Origin: Melioribacteraceae bacterium
Lineage (GTDB): Bacteria > Bacteroidota > Ignavibacteria > Ignavibacteriales > Melioribacteraceae
Direction: 5' to 3'
Length of the DNA: 38,494 nucleotides
Assembly: GCA_015486905.1 (NCBI GenBank)
Contig: WFQV01000247.1
Span: 1-38,494, forward strand
A program made the position numbers and the translations under genes. Numbering within the stretch: the first letter of the stretch is position 1; each line of letters starts with the position of its first letter. Below, piece by piece: positions 8,650 to 17,425 of the stretch. The notes beneath the pieces are model-generated. The model worked only from the letters and a program-made list of their open reading frames with translations. It did not search any database and was not told the origin of the DNA.

Positions 8650-9266
8650 TAAATTCCCGAATAATATTTCTCAAAATCTTTAACTATCTCTTCCAGTTGT
8701 GCATCGAAGCGTGTACTTACATTTCCTATTTCGCTTTCCACTACACATTCTCCGGGTTGTAAACGTTCATCGGATTCAATATTTACACGCCTAAATGTGT
8801 CTTGGTTTTCTTCTTTTATTAAATCTTTTACGAATTCAAACTCTTGCTGACTTACTTTTACCGTAAGTTGAACCGCACCTGAAAGTTTCTTAAATGCCTT
8901 TTTAATACTCTCCTCGATAATAGATTTATTTTCTACTTCGCGTAAAATTATTTTTTCGGAAATACTCACGGAGAGCATAAAAACTTTTTTCGACAAGGAT
9001 TTTTCCACCTCACTTAGGCTCTTGTCAATATTTGTTAGGATGTTTTGAACGTTGCTTTGAATTTTTTCAATCTCGGTTTGATAATTGTTTTTTGTTTCTT
9101 CTTTTCCGTCGGCAAACCCTTTAGCATAACCTTCCTCAAAAGATTTTTGAATTTTCTTCTCAATCAATTCTTCCGGTGAAGGAATTTTAAAATTCTTTTG
9201 TTTGTAATCTTCAAAAAGCTGAACATTAACTTTAGTTTTACTATTTACCTTTAAAACATTAGACAT
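8649..9266 (-). CDS. fliH: Flagellar assembly protein FliH
   Basis: About 205 aa from the ATG at 9266 (MSNVLKVNSK). A GTG three codons earlier is possible, but the AAGGTGAGG site fits the ATG better. The N-terminal part has the glycine-spaced helix EEGYAKGFADGKEETK typical of FliH/YscL, then a long coiled coil and a C-terminal V-ATPase-E-like domain (ESDERLQPGECVVESEIG ... DAQLEEIVKDFEKYY). FliH restrains FliI and links it to the C-ring. The gene overlaps fliG by 8 nt. Confidence 0.9.
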   Translation of the reverse strand: MSNVLKVNSKTKVNVQLFEDYKQKNFKIPSPEELIEKKIQKSFEEGYAKGFADGKEETKNNYQTEIEKIQSNVQNILTNIDKSLSEVEKSLSKKVFMLSVSISEKIILREVENKSIIEESIKKAFKKLSGAVQLTVKVSQQEFEFVKDLIKEENQDTFRRVNIESDERLQPGECVVESEIGNVSTRFDAQLEEIVKDFEKYYSGI

Positions 9267-10317
9267 AAACCTCACCTTTGCTGCCGCGGATATTCAATGA
9301 TATTTCACCGTCATCTTCTAATTGTTTTGCTCTGTCAACAATTCTTGCTTGTGCTTTTTCAACTTCTTTTAATTTAACCATTCCCATGTATTGAAGCTCT
9401 TCTCTCAAAAGGTTTGCCGCTCTTTCGGACATATTGTTGAATATTTTATCTTTTAATTTTTCATCGGCAACTTTCATAGAGAGTAATAAGTCTTTACGAT
9501 CTATTTCGCGTAAAATAATTTGCAAATCTTTGTCGTTAACTTTAATAAGGTCGTCGAACATAAACATTAGTCTTTTAACTTCCGCTGCAATTCCCTCGTC
9601 CATCTCCTCCAATTTTTCGATAGTTTCTTTATTATCCGAGACTGACATTCTGTTCAAAATTTGTGCGAGGTTTTTAGGTCCGCCAATTTTTTCTACGGAC
9701 TGGCTCATAGTATTACCGGCAATTTCGTCAACTACTTTTTCCACTTGTTGAAGGGTTTGCGGAGAAACTTTACCCAAAGTAGCAATTCTGTAAGCCACTT
9801 CAATTCTCAGTGCTTCCGGAAGTTCGGCAAGTGCGTTTGCGGTCTGTTCCGGGTTCAAATGACACAAAATAAGTGCAATCGTTTGGGGATGTTCTTTTAC
9901 AAGGAAATTAACCAATTGTGAAGCATCAACATTTTTAAGCACATCAAAACCGCTAAGAGTTGTTAAATTCTTAACCTTCTCAATTATTTCCATTGCTTTT
10001 TCCACGCCGAAGGATTTTTCCAAGACGGCGCGGGCGTAATCCAATCCCCCTTCAAGGACATATTCCCGAGCAGTTACCATATTGTAAAATTCTTCTAACA
10101 CAATATCTACTTTATTTGCAGAAGCGTTACGAACTTTGGAAATTTCAGTTGAAATCATTTCAACTTCCGCAGTATCCAAATGTTTAAATACTTCGGCGGC
10201 GACTTCCACATCCAAAGCAATCAATAAAATTGCTGCTTTCTGAACCCCGTTAAATCCGCTGTTCGGAATAGCTTCCTTTTCTTTTTGCTGCAATGCTTCT
10301 GTCGGATTAGTATTCAT
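9259..10317 (-). CDS. fliG: Flagellar motor switch protein FliG
   Basis: 352 aa. The N-domain starts at about residue 20 (GVQKAAILLIALDVEVAAEV). The middle domain contains the EHPQTIALILCHL motif near residue 140. The C-terminal torque domain has the charged helix region MFDDLIKVNDKDLQIILREI and the family tail. FliG joins the FliF MS-ring to FliM and contacts the stator. The start overlaps the end of fliF by 11 nt and has no clear Shine-Dalgarno site, so coupling to fliF is likely. Confidence 0.97.
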   Translation of the reverse strand: MNTNPTEALQQKEKEAIPNSGFNGVQKAAILLIALDVEVAAEVFKHLDTAEVEMISTEISKVRNASANKVDIVLEEFYNMVTAREYVLEGGLDYARAVLEKSFGVEKAMEIIEKVKNLTTLSGFDVLKNVDASQLVNFLVKEHPQTIALILCHLNPEQTANALAELPEALRIEVAYRIATLGKVSPQTLQQVEKVVDEIAGNTMSQSVEKIGGPKNLAQILNRMSVSDNKETIEKLEEMDEGIAAEVKRLMFMFDDLIKVNDKDLQIILREIDRKDLLLSMKVADEKLKDKIFNNMSERAANLLREELQYMGMVKLKEVEKAQARIVDRAKQLEDDGEISLNIRGSKGEVYV

Positions 10318-11932
10318 TTTCGTGTAACCAAGAATTTATTAGTTTTGCGGCATCTATCGGGTTTTGAGCTACATAATTGGCAATTTTTTCGTGTTGATAT
10401 TTTTTCATTGCGGCTTCATCCGTTATTTCATCTTCGAGGTCATTCATAGGTAAAACTTTCTTCTTTTTTGTCTGGGCTATTTGAGAGAGTTCTTGTTGAA
10501 TATTTTGCAGTTCGGGAATCGGTGCTCCACTTGCTCCGGCTAAAGCGGGGGGTGCTCCTTGTTTGACTTCTCCCGATAAAACTTTTTCCGTGTTAACTTT
10601 TTTAAGTAACCCTTTAAGAATAAAGAGTGAGGCGATAATTGCAAAAATTATCATTCCCATGTTAACTAATTTGTCCATATTGTTTGAGTCGAAAAATCCC
10701 GGCTGGGGTAGTTTGTCAATTTGCTCATCCCGGTGTAATTGCGGTTCGAATACAATATTCTCCAGCGTAAATTGATCACCCCGATTAACTTCGAAACCAA
10801 CGGCATTTTTGATTATTCCTTCCAATTTTTGCAATTCTTCCTGTGAGCGGGGTTTGTAAACATAAGAAACATTTTTACCTTTTTTTACTTTTACTTTTTT
10901 TTCATTAATTACTGCGGCTACCGAAAGTTTTGTGATATTTCCCGCTCCTTCAATTACTTTCTCCATAGTTTTACTAACTTCGTAATTTACCGTTGAATTC
11001 TGCGTAATGTTAGCGGTGGAATCCGAAACATTCTTGCCAATGTTTTGAGTCTTTGTCGTTTGTTCACTAATGGCAATTTGAGATTCCGGGTCAACTAATT
11101 GCATTGTTTTTTCAACTTGATTAAAATCTAAATCGGTATTTATTTGAACAATTGCGTTTCCCGGACCCAACACATTGTCCAGTATGCTTTGCGCTTTTTT
11201 ACGGAGATATTTTTCAACGGATTTCTTCAACTCATACTGTGAAGAAGATGCAAAAGTAAAAGAGTTTTCCTCTCTCTTCCGGCTTAATAGTTCGCCTTTG
11301 GTATCGATGATAGTAACGTTTTTAGGCAAAAGATTCTCCACACTTCCGGCAACCAATTTTTGAATTGCCAATATATTTTCTGCAGAGAGGTGAACACCCC
11401 CGCGTTCTTTGATTACAACCGATGCGGTGGGTTTAACTTCATCTTCCTTAAAAATTGCCTTTTTAGGAAATACAATATGCACCCTTGCGGCTTCAATTCC
11501 GTCCTGCTCCATTATTGTTCGGCACAGCTCCCCTTCCAATGCCCTTCTGTAATTTAACTTTTGCATAAATTCGGACATACCGATTGTGCTTTTATCGAAT
11601 ATCTCGTAACCTACAATCCCTGAATTGGGTATTCCCTTTGCTGCAAAATTCAAGCGGAGTGAGTAAACATTATTTTGAGGGACTTTAATTGTAGTACCGC
11701 CTGCTTCCAACTTGTAAGGGATCTTTTTTGCTTTCAAATCCTGCACTACTTTATTGGCGTCGGCAGGGTTCAAATTAGTGTAAAGTGTGGAAAAGCTGGG
11801 TGTATCCAAGAGGGAGAAGAGTACAATCAAAAGGATTACGGAAGTAATTGTAACTCCCCCTATCAATATTTTTTGAACCGAGGAGAGTTTGCTATAAACC
11901 TTCGTTAATTCGGAAACAAAATTCTCTTTCAT
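10307..11932 (-). CDS. fliF: Flagellar MS-ring protein FliF
   Basis: 541 aa. Two membrane segments (about 22-41 and 432-455) bracket the periplasmic ring-building YscJ/FliF domains (SFSTLYTNLNPADANKVVQD, then RALEGELCRTI and ARVHIVFPKKAIF). The cytoplasmic tail (LINSWLHENEY end) is the FliG-binding part. FliF is the first ring assembled and houses the export gate. It follows the fliE stop by 3 nt without an obvious ribosome site. Confidence 0.97.
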   Translation of the reverse strand: MKENFVSELTKVYSKLSSVQKILIGGVTITSVILLIVLFSLLDTPSFSTLYTNLNPADANKVVQDLKAKKIPYKLEAGGTTIKVPQNNVYSLRLNFAAKGIPNSGIVGYEIFDKSTIGMSEFMQKLNYRRALEGELCRTIMEQDGIEAARVHIVFPKKAIFKEDEVKPTASVVIKERGGVHLSAENILAIQKLVAGSVENLLPKNVTIIDTKGELLSRKREENSFTFASSSQYELKKSVEKYLRKKAQSILDNVLGPGNAIVQINTDLDFNQVEKTMQLVDPESQIAISEQTTKTQNIGKNVSDSTANITQNSTVNYEVSKTMEKVIEGAGNITKLSVAAVINEKKVKVKKGKNVSYVYKPRSQEELQKLEGIIKNAVGFEVNRGDQFTLENIVFEPQLHRDEQIDKLPQPGFFDSNNMDKLVNMGMIIFAIIASLFILKGLLKKVNTEKVLSGEVKQGAPPALAGASGAPIPELQNIQQELSQIAQTKKKKVLPMNDLEDEITDEAAMKKYQHEKIANYVAQNPIDAAKLINSWLHENEY

Positions 11933-11935
11933 GGA

Positions 11936-12220
11936 TTATATCTGCATTTTTGTTAATTCTTTGTAAGTTTCAATTGCTTTGTTTCTAATTTCAACCAAGA
12001 GTTCAAGGTTGGTCTTTGCTTTTTCACCGGCAATCATTACCTCGTGAATTGGTACGCCTTTACCTAACACAAAATCTTGGGTTAGCTCCTGCGCTTTTTT
12101 CTCCGAAGCACTGACGTTTTCCACAAATGAGCCGAGTACTTCTTTGAAGCCGGTTGACTTTTTACTTTGTGTTTCTTTAATAAAACTTGAACTAATCGAA
12201 TTAATTGCACCTATTTTCAT
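11936..12220 (-). CDS. fliE: Flagellar hook-basal body protein FliE
   Basis: 94 aa. The C-terminal half matches FliE (GKGVPIHEVMIAGEKAKTNL then LVEIRNKAIETYKELTKMQI). FliE links the MS ring to the proximal rod. A good AAGAGGAT site is formed by the end of the upstream 79-aa gene, whose stop lies 1 nt before the ATG. Position before fliF is the usual one. Confidence 0.93.
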   Translation of the reverse strand: MKIGAINSISSSFIKETQSKKSTGFKEVLGSFVENVSASEKKAQELTQDFVLGKGVPIHEVMIAGEKAKTNLELLVEIRNKAIETYKELTKMQI

Positions 12221-12221
12221 T

Positions 12222-12461
12222 TTATCCTCTTAAATCAATGTTATTTCCAATTGCCACGCCGCCAAATTTCCCGCTTTTATTGTAGAAATGGTAGCTAATT
12301 ACCTTTTCCTTTTCTGCGGGGTACATTTCGGCAAAAAATTTTTTTTCTTTCCGATTAATATCCAGTTCGCTAACTTTCACTTTTTTAGCCTTGGAAAGCG
12401 ATTGAGCATTTTTAACGGAACGAATTCCGTAATTACCAACCGGGTTTGTCGTGATTTTCAT
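12222..12461 (-). CDS. Unknown small protein between flgC and fliE
   Basis: 79 aa, Lys-rich (many K in the first 45 residues), with no signal peptide or membrane segment. The C-terminal half reads YHFYNKSGKFGGVAIGNNID and ends LRG. The start follows the flgC stop by 2 nt and the stop is 1 nt before fliE, so it is clearly part of the operon. I do not recognise a family. A rod-related or chaperone role would be a guess from position alone. Confidence 0.75.
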   Translation of the reverse strand: MKITTNPVGNYGIRSVKNAQSLSKAKKVKVSELDINRKEKKFFAEMYPAEKEKVISYHFYNKSGKFGGVAIGNNIDLRG

Positions 12462-12463
12462 TT

Positions 12464-12961
12464 TTAAATATCCAAAGAATTTTTAATAATGGTTTTTGAA
12501 GATTTCAATGCGGTTAAGTTAGCTTCGTAAGAACGTGTTGCATTAATCATATCGACCATTTCATTGATAATGTTAACGTTTGGTAATTGCACATATCCGT
12601 TTTCATCCGCGTCCGGGTGATTGGGCATAAACACATATTCACCCTTAGATTTGTCTTCCATTACTTGAAAATTTGCGTTCACTTTTTCACCTCCGCTAAT
12701 TTCTTCTTCTTCACCTTTAAAGTGACCGGGTTCGGTGGTTCTTAGTTGAATCGAGTTGGTAAAACCAAAGTTATTTTGGAAATCGTTTTCGGTAATAGCG
12801 CCCACACGCAGGAATTTACGATGATACGGTTGACCGTTCTTGGTGTTGGTAGTTTCGGAATTTGCAATATTTTCGGAGATTAATTTAATTTTAATCCGTT
12901 GTAAATTTAGCCCCTGAGCGCTGATGTTAAAAGCCGCAAAATTACTATCACCTATTTTCAT
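12464..12961 (-). CDS. flgC: Flagellar proximal-rod protein FlgC
   Basis: 165 aa. The N-terminus contains FAAFNISAQGLNLQRIK and SENIANSETT, the rod signature. The C-terminus INEMVDMINATRSYEANLTA is the FlgC-type D0 helix. It builds the rod with FlgB and FliE. The ATG shares a base with the flgB stop and has a perfect AGGAGGT site inside the end of flgB. Confidence 0.96.
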   Translation of the reverse strand: MKIGDSNFAAFNISAQGLNLQRIKIKLISENIANSETTNTKNGQPYHRKFLRVGAITENDFQNNFGFTNSIQLRTTEPGHFKGEEEEISGGEKVNANFQVMEDKSKGEYVFMPNHPDADENGYVQLPNVNIINEMVDMINATRSYEANLTALKSSKTIIKNSLDI

Positions 12962-13347
12962 TAGTAATTACCTCCTTTAATAACAAATTGTAATTTTTTG
13001 AAGACATTATTAACTTGTTTGGAGGCGAATTCGAAATTAAGGGTATTTTTAGCTAATTCAGCCATTTCGTTTTCAATATTAATTTCGCCATTGTCCACAT
13101 CATATTCATTGCCATTTTGCAGTTGGAAAATATTTTGAATATCGGATTGTACCGGTTTGGCAATATGATTCGGTTCGGTTGTTTTTAAAGTCCCAATTTC
13201 TTCTTTTTCGAGATATTCGCTAAAATTCAGAGATTTTTTCCTGTAGTTCACTGAATCTCTGTTAGCAATATTTTCGCTAATTATTTTATTCTTTTCAACT
13301 AAGAAATCGAGATAAGTTTTTAGAAGTTTTACTTGTCCAACACTCAT
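12961..13347 (-). CDS. flgB: Flagellar proximal-rod protein FlgB
   Basis: 128 aa. The rod motif is KNKIISENIANRDSVNYRKK (about 19-38), and the C-terminal helix contains NEMAELAKNTLNFEFASKQV. It is the first structural gene of the flagellar half and follows a 113-bp gap with a candidate sigma-54 promoter. AAGGA lies 6 nt before the ATG. It is shorter than FlgC, as usual. Confidence 0.95.
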   Translation of the reverse strand: MSVGQVKLLKTYLDFLVEKNKIISENIANRDSVNYRKKSLNFSEYLEKEEIGTLKTTEPNHIAKPVQSDIQNIFQLQNGNEYDVDNGEINIENEMAELAKNTLNFEFASKQVNNVFKKLQFVIKGGNY

Positions 13348-13373
13348 ATTGAATCCTTTTTTATTGATTCCCG

Positions 13374-13389
13374 TTCAATATTAGTGCCA
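13374..13389 (-). promoter_or_regulatory. Candidate sigma-54-like promoter of flgB
   Basis: Minus strand reads TGGCAC-N5-TTGA, identical in spacing to the sigma-54 consensus and to the element before fliL, with the -12 C replaced by A. A start about 12 nt downstream would give a leader of roughly 15 nt that includes the AAGGA site of flgB. Placement is good; the -12 mismatch lowers confidence. Confidence 0.45.
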
Positions 13390-13460
13390 GTTAAAAAGTA
13401 AGATTAAGTCAATTATTTGAAGATTTGCTTCCCTCTTATTGGCTAAATATAAGCACTTGA

Positions 13461-13712
13461 TTAATTTTCTTCATCATAATCAAGGAATAATGATTTGGTT
13501 TGTCCGCATGAGCAAATGAATTTAATTTCTCTTATTCTGTCGTTTTCATCTTTGTTAAGTACAATCTTAACGCCGTCATGACTTTCTTCCATAACTTCAA
13601 TTTTCATTTTACCTTTAAGATTGTAGCCGCCGTTTTTTACAATTTTGCCTTTCCCGCCCCGGGAGGTAGAAGCGACCGAAGAGAAAACAGTTTCAGTAAA
13701 TTTATCTTTCAT
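13461..13712 (-). CDS. Unknown 83-aa protein with a CxC motif, end of che operon
   Basis: The N-terminal half is basic and Gly/Ser rich (SRGGKGKIVKNGGYNLKGK). The C-terminal half is a predicted beta-rich segment with REIKFICSCGQTKSLFLDYD, i.e. a Cys-x-Cys-Gly pair that could bind metal or be redox active. It starts 5 nt after cheB and precedes the flgB promoter gap. I do not recognise a family. Co-expression with cheB suggests a chemotaxis or motility link, by position only. Confidence 0.7.
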   Translation of the reverse strand: MKDKFTETVFSSVASTSRGGKGKIVKNGGYNLKGKMKIEVMEESHDGVKIVLNKDENDRIREIKFICSCGQTKSLFLDYDEEN

Positions 13713-13717
13713 TTTAA

Positions 13718-14761
13718 TTAACCGACTAATTTGTTAATAAATTCCGGAATTTCTTTTAAAGGAAGTATTGCATCGGCGATACCGTTATCAACTATTGATT
13801 TCGGCATTCCGTAAATAACACTTGTGCTTTCGTCCTGAGCAATGCTGTAACCGCCGATTCTTTTTAATTTTTTAACCCCTTCGGTTCCGTCATGCCCCAT
13901 TCCGGTCATAATAGTGCTTATTAATTTATCGCCGTAAACATCAACTAAAGAGCTTAACATCACATCAACCGAAGGTCTGAAAATAGTGTTATTGGGGAAA
14001 TCACTTATTTTAATTCGAAGCTGCCCGTTATTTTTAAGCGTCATGTGCTTACCACCGGGAGCAATGTAAACGACCCCGTTTTCTACCGGCTCGTCGTTTT
14101 CGGCTTCTTTTACTTTTACTCTGCTAGCGTTGTCTAATCTTTGTGCCAAGGAAAACGTAAATTTAGGCGGCATATGCTGAACAATAAAAACAGGGGTTTT
14201 TAAATTCTCGGATATGTGTGGAATTACCTCTTTTAATGAAAGCGGTCCGCCGGTAGAAATTCCTATCGATACGGCTCTGAAATTCTTATTAACAGGTTCT
14301 TTAAATATTTTAGAATGAGCAACTTCATTTCTATTTGCATTAAAAACGCTTAATCTGCTTTTTACTGCAATTTGTTTTATTTTTTTTACTAAGTCGCCTT
14401 TTATTTTTTTGATGTCCACATTAACAAAGGACATACCTTTAGGAATAAAATCCACGGCGCCTAAACTAAGAGCTTTAATAGTAGCCTCTGCTCCCTCCGA
14501 AGTAAGTGAGCTAACCATAATTACGGCGGTAGGTCTTTGTACCATTATTTTTTGCAAAGCGGTCAAGCCATCCATTACAGGCATTTCAATATCGAGCGTA
14601 ATAATATCGGGACGGAGTTTGTTGTTTAATTCCACCGCCTCCAACCCGTTTTTTGCCTTGCCCACTATTTCGAAATCGACTTCATCTTTTAAGATAATCT
14701 CTAACGATTTACGCATAAAAGCCGAATCGTCCACAATTAATATTTTTATTTTATCCTTCAA
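13718..14761 (-). CDS. cheB: Chemotaxis response regulator, protein-glutamate methylesterase CheB
   Basis: 347 aa. The receiver domain has phospho-acceptor D57 (TLDIEMPVMDG). The methylesterase domain carries the catalytic triad: S169 in GISTGG, H196 in QHMPPKF and the Asp in MTGMGHDGTEG. It removes methyl groups from, or deamidates, chemoreceptors and is activated by CheA. The start codon is TTG (complement of 14759-14761), overlapping the cheA stop by 11 nt, with GGAG 6 nt upstream. Confidence 0.97.
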   Translation of the reverse strand: MKDKIKILIVDDSAFMRKSLEIILKDEVDFEIVGKAKNGLEAVELNNKLRPDIITLDIEMPVMDGLTALQKIMVQRPTAVIMVSSLTSEGAEATIKALSLGAVDFIPKGMSFVNVDIKKIKGDLVKKIKQIAVKSRLSVFNANRNEVAHSKIFKEPVNKNFRAVSIGISTGGPLSLKEVIPHISENLKTPVFIVQHMPPKFTFSLAQRLDNASRVKVKEAENDEPVENGVVYIAPGGKHMTLKNNGQLRIKISDFPNNTIFRPSVDVMLSSLVDVYGDKLISTIMTGMGHDGTEGVKKLKRIGGYSIAQDESTSVIYGMPKSIVDNGIADAILPLKEIPEFINKLVG

Positions 14762-16661
14762 TTTTCTCCAGCATATTATTTAACAATTCGGAAAGGTCAA
14801 CAATCATTACAACCGACCCGTCGCCCATTATGGTGGAGCCGGCTATTCCGGGCACATTACCCATATAACTGCCCAAAGATTTAATAACTACTTCTTTTTG
14901 CCCGATAACTTCATCAACTTTAATACCGTATTTACTTTCGGCAACTTGTACGACAATAACATACTGCCAAACATCTTGTGATTCTTTTTTACTTCCTCGC
15001 AACATTTGTTGGATTGAAATAAGAGGAATTACCTCATCTCGGACATTTGTTACTTCTTTTCCTTTTATGGTGTAAATGTCTTCGATGTGCAAACGCATTA
15101 CTTCCAAAATATTGTTTAAGGGAATTACGAAAATTTCTTCCCCGGAACGAATTACCATTCCCGAAATAATTGCAAGCGTAAGAGGAAGTTTAATAGTAAT
15201 CAAAGTCCCTTCCCCAACTTCGCTATCGATATTAATCATTCCCCTGAGCTTTTTAACGTTTGTTTTTACCACATCCATTCCTACACCACGGCCCGAAATA
15301 TTTGTAACTTTTTCAGCCGTTGAAAATCCCGGCAGAAAAATTAAGTTAAAAATATCCTGCTTAGTTAAATCTTCTGCTTTTTCTTTGGAGATTAGCCCTT
15401 TCTCAATCGCTTTATTTTTAATAACATTCGGGTCTATTCCTTTTCCGTCGTCTTTAATAGTAATTACAATATTATTCCCTTCCGGGTAAGCGTTCAGCCA
15501 GATATTACCGGTTTCATCTTTACCGGCTTTTTTACGGATTTCCGGCAGTTCAATTCCGTGATCGATTGAATTTCTAATCAAATGTACGAGAGGGTCGTTG
15601 ATTTCTTCAATCAGCGTTTTGTCAAGCTCGGTATCTTCGCCGTGAATTACTAAATTAACTTTCTTTTTTGTTTCTTTTGAAAGGTCTCGTACAAGGCGGG
15701 GATATTTGTTAAAGACTTTGCCAATTTTAACCATCCTTGTTTTCATTACCACCAATTGAAGCTCGTTGGTCATTAAATCTATTTGTTTTGCGGCTTCACC
15801 TAAAATCTTTGTTGTTTCATTGTTCTCGTTTTCCAAAAGAATTTTTTCGTAAGCTTGTTGCAATTGATTTCTTCCAAGTACAAGCTCCGTTACAATATTC
15901 AGCAAATCATCAAGCCTTTCAACGTCAACTCGAATAGAGGATTCCCCTTTGGAAGTGGTCCTTTTAATTATGTTTTCGACTTTTTGTTCGGTTTGTTCAT
16001 CGGCAGAGTTTCCATTTCCGTTTTCATCCGAAATTTCTACCGGTTCTTCTTTTGTTACTTCCGTTTCAACGGAAGGATTTATTTCCTCTTGTGTTTTTGC
16101 TTTTTCTTTATCATTTGTTTCAGGCTTTACTTTCTCTTTTGCTTTGGGAACTTTCTTTGTAGATTTTTTGGAAGAAGCTTTTGTCCTTTTTGTACTCTTT
16201 TTAGCCGTGGATTTCACCGCTTTCTTAACGGGGGCATCTTCTTCCAAGGCTTTAATTGTATTGTCCAATTTTTCTACAATATCAGCGATTTCGACATCTT
16301 CATTCAAATTATTTTCAATCGAAGCAAGCAATAAAACTATTTTATCGTATGCCCCGAGTATGATGTCCATTAAATCGGTGTTTAATTCCGTTTCGCCTTT
16401 TCTTAGTTTATTCAAAATGTCTTCACAACGGTGTGTTACGAGCGTGGTTTTGTCCAGCCCTAAAAATCCCGAAGTACCTTTTAGCGTGTGAAAACTTCTG
16501 AATATCTTATTCAAAAGCTCTTCGTCTTTAGGATCATTTTCAAGTTCGACAAGGTCCGAATTAAGATTCTCGAGAATTTCCCGCGATTCCTCAATGAAAC
16601 TCTCAACAATTTCTTTCATTTCAGGATCTTGCAATAAGCTATTTAAATCACCATCGTTCAT
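14751..16661 (-). CDS. cheA: Chemotaxis histidine kinase CheA, without a visible P2 domain
   Basis: 636 aa. The HPt domain has H58 in FRSFHTLKGTSGF. Residues about 141-235 are a charged linker whose first part is an Ala/Lys/Ser-rich run, where the CheY-binding P2 domain normally sits. Then come P3 dimerisation (VERLDDLLNIVTELVLGRNQ), the P4 kinase with N box LVHLIRNSIDHGIELPEIR, G boxes IKDDGKGID and GRGVGMDVVK, and the P5 CheW-like domain at the C-terminus. It phosphorylates CheY and CheB. It overlaps cheZ by 4 nt (ATGA) with a GGAGA site. Confidence 0.96.
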   Translation of the reverse strand: MNDGDLNSLLQDPEMKEIVESFIEESREILENLNSDLVELENDPKDEELLNKIFRSFHTLKGTSGFLGLDKTTLVTHRCEDILNKLRKGETELNTDLMDIILGAYDKIVLLLASIENNLNEDVEIADIVEKLDNTIKALEEDAPVKKAVKSTAKKSTKRTKASSKKSTKKVPKAKEKVKPETNDKEKAKTQEEINPSVETEVTKEEPVEISDENGNGNSADEQTEQKVENIIKRTTSKGESSIRVDVERLDDLLNIVTELVLGRNQLQQAYEKILLENENNETTKILGEAAKQIDLMTNELQLVVMKTRMVKIGKVFNKYPRLVRDLSKETKKKVNLVIHGEDTELDKTLIEEINDPLVHLIRNSIDHGIELPEIRKKAGKDETGNIWLNAYPEGNNIVITIKDDGKGIDPNVIKNKAIEKGLISKEKAEDLTKQDIFNLIFLPGFSTAEKVTNISGRGVGMDVVKTNVKKLRGMINIDSEVGEGTLITIKLPLTLAIISGMVIRSGEEIFVIPLNNILEVMRLHIEDIYTIKGKEVTNVRDEVIPLISIQQMLRGSKKESQDVWQYVIVVQVAESKYGIKVDEVIGQKEVVIKSLGSYMGNVPGIAGSTIMGDGSVVMIVDLSELLNNMLEKIEG

Positions 16662-17413
16662 TTCGTCTCCGAAAATAATTTGTCTATTTCGTCCTGTGTT
16701 GTACTTTCCGAAGTATTATTAAACAGACCGTCTGCAACGTTTTGCCGGCCAGTTTCATGCGAGTAATTGGCGTGTTCGTCAAAAACAATCTCTTTGTTCG
16801 TGTAATTCTCTTCGATTTCTTTTAGTTCGGCATCTTCCAAATCGGTAATTAAGTTAGTCAATTTGTACTGTACCGATTCAATCAGATGATTAACTGCTGC
16901 CAGTTGTTGACTTGTAATGTCCTGAACCTGAAGGGAAAGAGTGATTTGATAATTGGATTCATTTACTTTTTGGATAATCGATTTAACTTCCGTTAATTTT
17001 TCGACAATATCGCCGCCGTAAAGTTCGTCTATCAATTCATTAGCTCGACTATTCTTTACGAGCAATTTCAGTTCGCGAAGTTTTTCATTTCGACTATTTC
17101 CCCAATTTAAGCACTCAGAAATGGATTCATCCGCCGAAGTTAATTTTGTCGAAACATCATCTACAATATCCAAAATTTCGGTAGTAGCTAATTCCGTAGC
17201 GGCAGAGACATCAGTAATCTTATCTTTTGCTGTTGGAATCTTATGTGTGCTTTCCTCTATTGAATGGTTGATATTCTCCAGCAAAGGTACGGTATCTTTC
17301 ATAAAGTCAATAAGACTTTGAATAACAGGAATAATTTTCTGTCCGTAAACAAAAACGGCTTTCAAATCGTTAAGTTTTCCGAAAAGCTCACTCATATTTT
17401 GTGGATAATCCAT
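16658..17413 (-). CDS. cheZ: CheZ-like CheY-P phosphatase
   Basis: 251 aa, mostly long helices with coiled-coil character. The motif LQVQDITSQQL (residues 161-171) aligns with the CheZ active-site motif QDLTGQ, keeping the acidic residue (D165) and the catalytic glutamine (Q169). The extreme C-terminus TTQDEIDKLFSETK resembles both the CheY-binding tail of CheZ (QDQVDDLL) and the FliM peptide LSQQEIDSLL in this window. It sits between cheY and cheA. Overall similarity to enterobacterial CheZ is low, so the call rests on these two motifs and context. Confidence 0.8.
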   Translation of the reverse strand: MDYPQNMSELFGKLNDLKAVFVYGQKIIPVIQSLIDFMKDTVPLLENINHSIEESTHKIPTAKDKITDVSAATELATTEILDIVDDVSTKLTSADESISECLNWGNSRNEKLRELKLLVKNSRANELIDELYGGDIVEKLTEVKSIIQKVNESNYQITLSLQVQDITSQQLAAVNHLIESVQYKLTNLITDLEDAELKEIEENYTNKEIVFDEHANYSHETGRQNVADGLFNNTSESTTQDEIDKLFSETK

Positions 17414-17425
17414 TATTATCTTCCA

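Noticed and set aside
15076..16491. Plus-strand ORFs opposite cheA, up to 180 aa
   Set aside because: Antisense shadows of conserved CheA domains and its Lys-rich linker; Phe/Ser-rich composition with no family pattern.
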